Source of the DNA: Prevotellaceae bacterium
GTDB lineage: Bacteria; Bacteroidota; Bacteroidia; Bacteroidales; UBA932
Direction of reading: 5' to 3'
DNA length: 14,270 nucleotides
Assembly (NCBI GenBank): GCA_031258915.1
Contig: JAIRMD010000084.1
Span: 1-14,270, forward strand
The notes beneath the pieces were generated by a model. That model did not search any database, was not told the origin of the DNA, and saw only the letters and a program-made list of their open reading frames with translations. This document shows positions 13,947-14,270 of the stretch, piece after piece (the stretch's first letter is position 1; the number at the start of each line of letters is the position of its first letter). A program made the translations under genes and the position numbers.

Positions 13947-14270
13947 CTACTTTGTAGGCGCGGCAGCCGGAGCCTTCACTTCGCCCTTGATTTGAAGCAC
14001 TACGCTCGAGTTGGTTTTTGCGTTGGAGGTTACGGTTATCTGCTTATTGATGGTGCCTTGCCTCGATGTGTCGTACTTCACCGTTATTACACCCTTTTCG
14101 CCCGGAATGATTGGCACTTTTGAGTAGCTGGGCACGGTGCAACCGCACGTTGAATTTGCGCTGCTAATCAATAGCGGAGCAGTACCGGTATTCGAGAAGT
14201 GGAACTCGTAGGTACCATTTCCGTTGTACTCAACAGCGCCAAAATCGTGCACTGTCTTTTCAAAAGAGAT
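13947..14270 (-). CDS. DUF1573 domain protein (5' end missing)
   Basis: The frame is open to the right edge (ISFEKTVHDFG at the edge), so the start lies beyond 14270; the GTG at 14252 is internal. The visible 107 residues form a DUF1573 domain, a small immunoglobulin-like beta fold found widely in exported Bacteroidota proteins. Its signatures are seen here: HDFGAVEYNGNGTYEFHFSN, NTGTAPLLIS, the Cys pair in STCGCTVP, a Pro-Gly-Lys turn (IPGEKGVITVKYD) and TINKQITVTSN. A short Ala/Pro/Lys tail ends the protein. A signal peptide is expected upstream but cannot be seen. Function is unknown; the domain is probably an interaction or surface module. It precedes rdgB by 31 bp on the same strand. Confidence 0.88.
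   Translation of the reverse strand: MSFEKTVHDFGAVEYNGNGTYEFHFSNTGTAPLLISSANSTCGCTVPSYSKVPIIPGEKGVITVKYDTSRQGTINKQITVTSNAKTNSSVVLQIKGEVKAPAAAPTK

Noticed and set aside
1..14270. CRISPR array, insertion sequence, tRNA or defence system
   Set aside because: No regularly spaced long repeats, transposase, terminal inverted repeats, tRNA-like cloverleaf or defence-type protein was recognised.

Overview
The window looks like a chromosomal core region from a member of Bacteroidota, most likely Bacteroidales, with a fairly GC-rich coding sequence. Three things suggest this. The proteins have Bacteroidales-type versions: a long TamB, an ExbB/ExbD/TonB trio, GuaA, YebC, and a DUF1573 protein. Start codons are not preceded by clear Shine-Dalgarno sequences. 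The best promoter matches are of the Bacteroidota type (TAnnTTTG at -7 with a TTTG-like -33 element). I cannot name the genus from this sequence alone.

Layout. Positions 1-4184 (+) hold the 3' end of a very large tamB gene. A 142-bp gap follows, then exbB (4327-4986), exbD (5077-5478) and tonB (5507-6322), a proton-motive-force transducing module for the outer membrane. Next on the same strand are guaA (6354-7880, GMP synthase) and a membrane-anchored endonuclease/exonuclease/phosphatase-fold protein (7942-8991). A shared hairpin separates these from a minus-strand group read as TPR protein (11129-10434), ribH (10292-9804), yebC (9753-9028). A 180-bp divergent promoter region separates that group from rfbA (11310-12173, +). 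rfbA converges, with only 3 bp between the stops, on a second minus-strand group read as DUF1573 protein (partial, from the right edge to 13947), rdgB (13915-13334) and a DUF1343/NamZ-type muramidase (13346-12177). The last two overlap by 13 bp.

How the genes fit together. The main theme is the cell envelope: TamB (lipid or protein transport to the outer membrane), ExbB/ExbD/TonB (energising outer-membrane receptors), RfbA (dTDP-sugars for surface polysaccharide), NamZ (peptidoglycan fragment recovery) and an anchored TPR protein. Mixed in are housekeeping genes of nucleotide and cofactor metabolism (GuaA, RdgB, RibH) and the translation- or regulation-linked YebC. There are no tRNA or rRNA genes, insertion sequences, CRISPR arrays or phage genes, and no gap without a gene exceeds 300 bases; the longest is 180 bp.

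I found no novel multi-gene system. The points most worth a second look are small-scale: a strong intrinsic-terminator-like hairpin inside the exbB-exbD junction, followed by five degenerate 9-bp repeats leading into exbD; a well-formed divergent pair of Bacteroidota promoters next to a T8G6 tract; a CAG/CTG palindrome after the TPR gene; and a membrane-tethered EEP-fold enzyme of unknown substrate.
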